Positions 62,787-64,000 of a stretch of 64,000 bases of DNA are shown piece by piece. The DNA comes from Sinonovacula constricta (Eukaryota > Mollusca > Bivalvia > Cardiida > Solecurtidae). Positions within the stretch are counted from its first letter, which is position 1. Each line of letters opens with the position of its first letter. The position numbers and the translations under genes are program-made. The stretch is taken from NCBI GenBank assembly GCA_007844125.1, contig CM017563.1, forward strand, positions 40,164,249 to 40,228,248. Direction: 5' to 3'. The notes beneath the pieces were generated by a model. It ran no database searches and had not been told where the DNA came from. It saw only the letters and a list, made by a program, of their open reading frames with translations.

Positions 62787-63850
62787 ATGACACACGAATC
62801 CACTTCAACGGGAAATGGTCTTTGTGCATTTCTGTCTCTCAAATTTGGACATAAGAAAGAAAAGTCTAGCAAGTAAGAACATGTAGTAAGTTTGGCATAA
62901 ATAAAGCCGGGTTGTTTGGGTTGCATATAAATAATTCATATGTCGTTGTTGTTTTCATGAAGGCGACATTTCAAAATCATCAGAATAGTATAGAATATTA
63001 TTGTTTCTAGTTTACATAGACCGTATTTGACAAAGAACTTAATTGGGTATCTTTCCACTTAACATAATTCTGAAATTGTCATTAGTACAAAACCCACATG
63101 TGCTTTTTAAATATATCTTATTATATTTATGTATTTGTTTGGCCAACATATCTTGTCTAAGTCACAAAATACTGCGCTTATTTAGTTTGTAACAAGGATA
63201 TTTATGGCAACACCGTTAAAGCTACATTGTGAACACTTGTCATATTCTACTTGGTAACTGTATATTTTGCTTTTTTTACTAAAGTGTTTTCAGTCATTTA
63301 ATATGTAAGGTATTGTTATAAGAAAATTTTTGTGTATTACCTGTAGGTGTTGTCAGTGAGAAAGACCTTGGAGATACATCCAAACATAAAGTGAAAAAAT
63401 ACATGCCTGTACTACACAGGGAAAAAGAGAGAGAGAGAGAGAAGTCGTAAATAGTTACTTAGATACTGAAACAAAATGTTACTTTAGATGTAAACAAATC
63501 TTGACCAACAAGGCATTACAACAGAATGTAAACAATCATAACATGACCATCACTTTCTTTATGTTGTACAGAATATAAAGCTTATGATAACATTCTATAG
63601 AGTGCCATATTATCATGATTGTACGCACGAGTATGCAGAAAACAGTGCTATATTGGCATTTATTTGAATTACTTGTATTGTTAAGAAAACAAAGTACTTT
63701 GCATAGCATGTCACATCTTTACAGTAGTGTTGCTGTCATATATTGCTGTCATATAAGTATTGAATATTTCAAAATACACCTTTGCAAATGAAAATTACAT
63801 ATAATTATAGCTATCGTTGTCACAGGAACTAATGGAGACTGAAAGCAACA
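62787..63850 (+). pseudogene. Gene C (unit 2): 5' exons with damaged splicing
   Basis: Exon 1 (62,787-62,817, MTHESTSTGN) keeps its codons, but four bases (TAAG) are missing just after it, changing the donor from GTAAGT to GTCTTT. In exon 2 (63,357-63,390) one G is lost at the donor, so the exon is 34 rather than 35 nt and the frame shifts. Exon 3 starts near 63,826 and runs into TAA at about 63,871. If gene C is real in unit 1, this copy is probably dead. Confidence 0.35.
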
Positions 63851-64000
63851 ATGGGGTATCAAGGCCACCGTAATGGAAAGAGACAATTATGGCTATAATT
63901 GTATTTATATCACAGCTTTATATGTACGAAACAATTTTACGGCTTCTTCGATTTTACGAATATCGGATTTTGTGTTTTAAATTAATGTCCTTTCAATCAA

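Larger units (their letters stand above)
39169..64000. repeat. Segmental duplication, unit 2 (continues past window)
   Basis: Second copy of the block at 5,596-28,736, same orientation. Copy-specific changes against unit 1 include an insertion at about 41,119-41,950, a deletion replaced by a TA tract at 43,19x-43,27x, about 2.7 kb extra between 44,480 and 47,600, a solo LTR at 48,047-48,790, a deletion near 51,750-51,900, an extra 350 bp near 56,622 and a replaced segment at 58,005-58,735. Confidence 0.93.

Overview
The window is animal nuclear DNA with low GC content. It has introns with GT/AG borders, tRNA-derived SINEs, a solo LTR, reverse-transcriptase remnants and many microsatellites, and no bacterial-style gene packing. 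The retroelement motifs resemble families common in bivalve molluscs, so a bivalve is the likely source; this is inference from memory, not a database match.

The main structure is a tandem segmental duplication. Unit 1 runs from about 5,596 to at least 28,736 and unit 2 from about 39,169 to the window end. They align in the same order and orientation, with an offset that drifts from about 33.6 to 35.3 kb because of indels. Each unit carries pieces of three genes on the + strand. Gene A is a TNF-superfamily ligand whose TNF homology domain (THD) is split over at least two exons. Gene B is a complete-looking TNF-superfamily ligand of type II membrane topology. Gene C is a set of short 5' coding exons behind a TATA box, with no recognisable domain in view.

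Gene B is the best-supported gene. In unit 1 six exons join in phase to 924 nt (307 aa): a basic cytoplasmic tail, one membrane segment, a Cys-containing stalk and a C-terminal THD. In unit 2 the same gene (299 aa) lacks only the 30-nt second exon, which leaves the frame intact. Both units also keep a possible alternative terminal exon (122 nt, same acceptor phase, same stop) upstream of the THD exon. Gene A is damaged in both units, in different places: unit 1 has an in-frame stop and has lost the end of the THD, while unit 2 keeps an open THD exon but has lost the preceding exon. Gene C keeps good splice sites in unit 1, but the unit 2 copy has lost its first donor.

Outside the paired genes: 1.7-3.9 kb holds a decayed Penelope-like reverse transcriptase, and 12.9-13.8 kb holds the 3' end of the same family in reverse. 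The spacer at 28.7-39.2 kb holds a decayed multi-domain gene of a repeated invertebrate family (minus strand, 35.1-32.1 kb), a truncated LINE (minus, 36.3-35.1 kb) and an unrecognised exon-like frame at 37.7 kb. Unit 2 alone carries a solo LTR at 48.0 kb, and unit 1 alone a SINE with an 11-bp target duplication at 16 kb. The remaining sequence is intronic or intergenic, rich in dispersed terminal-inverted-repeat elements and minisatellites.
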